From contig JAHXHF010000300.1 in NCBI GenBank assembly GCA_025656895.1, positions 1-17,338 on the forward strand: DNA of 17,338 nt, read 5' to 3'. Position 1 is the stretch's first letter. Each line of letters starts with the position of its first letter. Made by a program: the position numbers and the translations under genes. Below the pieces are notes generated by a model, which saw only the letters and a list, made by a program, of their open reading frames with translations, was not told where the DNA came from and ran no database searches. The stretch is from a gamma proteobacterium symbiont of Bathyaustriella thionipta (GTDB lineage: Bacteria > Pseudomonadota > Gammaproteobacteria > Chromatiales > Chromatiaceae). This document shows, one piece after another, positions 15,724 to 17,338 of the stretch.

Positions 15724-16368
15724 ATGAATGATTTCAAACAGGACTTTTTACGTTTCGCCCAGGAAACCGGCGTACTTCGCTTTGGTGAGTTTACCTTAAA
15801 ATCCGGTCGTATCAGCCCGTATTTTTTTAATGCCGGACTGTTCAACAATGGCCGCCATCTGGCTCAGCTGGGGCGATTTTTCGCGCAAGCCATTGTCCAT
15901 TCCAACTTGTCTTTTGATGTACTCTATGGCCCCGCCTACAAGGGCATTCCACTGGCCGCCGCCAGCGCCATTGCCCTGGCCGAACAACATAATCTTGATA
16001 CGCCCTATGCATTCAACCGCAAGGAAGCCAAAGATCACGGGGAAGGCGGCAGCATTGTCGGCCATGAACTGCAAGGCCGCATTCTGATTATTGACGATGT
16101 CATCACCGCCGGTACTTCAGTACGCGAATCCATTGATATTATTCGTGCTGCCGGCGCCGAACCAGCCGGCGTTGTTATTGCGCTTGATCGCCAGGAAAAA
16201 GGTCAGCATGAACTTTCCGCCATTCAGGAAGTAGAACAAAACTATGCTATTCCGGTTGTTTCAATTGCACGTCTTGAAGACATTATCCATTACCTGCAGC
16301 AGCATGAAGACAAAGCACTGCTGGAACGGATTCAAGCCTATCGCGAGTGCTATGGCAGTCTGTCATAG
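15724..16368 (+). CDS. pyrE: Orotate phosphoribosyltransferase
   Basis: Converts orotate and PRPP to orotidine 5'-monophosphate plus pyrophosphate in pyrimidine synthesis. It is 214 residues from the ATG selected by the ribosome-binding site; E. coli PyrE is 213. Family hallmarks are all present: FGEFTLKSGRISPYFFNAG near the N-terminus, GPAYKGIP (about 69-76), the flexible catalytic loop RKEAKDHGEGG (99-109) and the PRPP-binding motif DDVITAGTS (124-132). It has its own promoter, lies 105 bp after yheS, and ends 12 bp before the convergent permease gene without an evident terminator. Neither rph nor any other pyr gene is adjacent, unlike the rph-pyrE arrangement of enteric bacteria. Confidence 0.98.
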   Translation: MNDFKQDFLRFAQETGVLRFGEFTLKSGRISPYFFNAGLFNNGRHLAQLGRFFAQAIVHSNLSFDVLYGPAYKGIPLAAASAIALAEQHNLDTPYAFNRKEAKDHGEGGSIVGHELQGRILIIDDVITAGTSVRESIDIIRAAGAEPAGVVIALDRQEKGQHELSAIQEVEQNYAIPVVSIARLEDIIHYLQQHEDKALLERIQAYRECYGSLS

Positions 16369-16380
16369 CTGGCTTTTTGA

Positions 16381-17154
16381 CTACTCCATGAAGTACAGCC
16401 CCCAGGCAGAATGAATCAGCTTCATTCCCAGCAGAATGGTCACCAGCTCGAAGGTTCTTTTGATCAAACGGTTGCCCCGGGTGATGGACAAGTGCGCGCC
16501 CGCATAACCACCCAGGATGGAACCCAGTAACAAAACCGGCAACCACTGCCAGTACACTTCTCCAATCAAACCCAGTACCAGTGCACCACTACCATTCCAG
16601 AACAACCCCACCAGCACCAGCGTATGCGCCACCGCACGACGATAATCCAGCCCGAACCAGTGAATCAGCCACAAGGTTACAAACAGTCCACTACCCGAGG
16701 TCAATGAACCATTCAATATGCCCATAGGAAAAAGCACCGCGCCGCCCCAAAGATAGCCGGCCGTATCCCTGTGCTTTACTTCATATTGCTGCCCCAGATC
16801 GGGTTTGAAGATGGAATAAATACCCAGCCCCAGCGTCAACATGCCCAGAGACAACCGGGCCAGCAATTCAGGCAGCTGTAATACCAGACTGGCGCCAAGA
16901 ATAACCCCGGGCAACCCAGTCAGTAGCAACAGGATAATAAAGCGCCTTTGCAGAGAATCTTCGCGCAGATGCCTGAGTGTTGCCCCCAAACCCAGCGCAA
17001 CCGAAGCCACTTTATGCGTCGCCAAAGCTAATGCAAAAGGCAAACCCAGCAGAATCAAAGCCGGCAGTTGCACCAGCCCGGCACCACCACCAGAGAATGC
17101 CGACAACACATTGGACAGGAAAGAAACCAGAAAAAGAACCAATTGTTCTAACAT
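16381..17154 (-). CDS. TauE/SafE-family permease (sulfite exporter type)
   Basis: Integral inner-membrane protein of 257 residues with about seven or eight hydrophobic segments. It follows the TauE/SafE plan: two related halves, the first opening with FSGGGAGLVQLPALI (about residues 20-34 from the ATG) and the second with ILNGSLTSGSG (about 145-155). Members export small sulfur-containing or carboxylic anions such as sulfite or sulfoacetate. The substrate here is unknown, and no sulfur-metabolism gene is adjacent. The start may be the ATG at 17154 or the TTG just before it at 17157; neither has a clear Shine-Dalgarno. It is convergent with pyrE, with a 12-bp gap. Confidence 0.88.
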   Translation of the reverse strand: MLEQLVLFLVSFLSNVLSAFSGGGAGLVQLPALILLGLPFALALATHKVASVALGLGATLRHLREDSLQRRFIILLLLTGLPGVILGASLVLQLPELLARLSLGMLTLGLGIYSIFKPDLGQQYEVKHRDTAGYLWGGAVLFPMGILNGSLTSGSGLFVTLWLIHWFGLDYRRAVAHTLVLVGLFWNGSGALVLGLIGEVYWQWLPVLLLGSILGGYAGAHLSITRGNRLIKRTFELVTILLGMKLIHSAWGLYFME

Positions 17155-17338
17155 CAAATAAACCGGGATATGGCATTCATATTGCTATACTATTTCTGAT
17201 TTTAATCGAAATTCTGAGTACATACTTCCTATCATTCAACATAATGAGTTACTGAAGTTTCACTGAAATCCAAATCAACCTGACAGTCAGCCATCAAGCC
17301 ACCATACGCAAAAGCAGTGAAACAAAATCTTTTTCCCG

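Noticed and set aside
17257..17323. Nine-base inverted repeat GTTTCACTG / CAGTGAAAC followed by a T run
   Set aside because: The arms are 49 bases apart and the sequence ends soon after, so neither a terminator nor an element end can be argued.

Overview
The window looks like the chromosome of a gammaproteobacterium of roughly 50-55 % GC. PyrE and the YheS-type ABC-F protein follow their Escherichia coli counterparts closely over their whole length (compared from memory). The large DUF3683 flavoprotein and the sulfite-exporter-type permease would fit a non-enteric, perhaps lithotrophic or methylotrophic, relative. I cannot name the genus.

Positions 1-5730 (minus strand) hold a type I restriction-modification operon in the order hsdM-hsdS-hsdR, with subunit sizes like the type IC (EcoR124I) family. 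hsdR runs off the left edge. hsdM overlaps hsdS by 29 bp. The hsdS stop codon abuts the hsdR start in the same frame. The most striking feature is HsdS: its two target-recognition domains are about 80 % identical to each other, while the helical spacers after them are not. This predicts a symmetric (palindromic, bipartite) target. Base composition changes sharply inside hsdM and again inside hsdR, so the specificity gene sits in an AT-richer patch of about 2 kb, as if exchanged as a module.

Positions 5802-5926 hold a 125-bp element with 18-bp inverted ends, resembling a miniature transposable element. It lies between the hsd operon and trkH and touches the trkH stop codon.

Positions 5925-12064 (minus strand) read as one co-directional cluster: a TerB-like protein, an 86-residue orphan, a 1283-residue flavin/iron-sulfur oxidoreductase, then the potassium transporter TrkH.

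Positions 12196-17154 hold ordinary chromosomal genes: a small lipoprotein (+), a strong hairpin terminator, polyphosphate kinase 2 (-), the ABC-F ATPase yheS (+, divergent from ppk2), pyrE (+, with a good promoter), and a TauE/SafE-family permease (-, convergent with pyrE). The last ~180 bases hold no gene I can support. I saw no tRNA, rRNA or CRISPR array.
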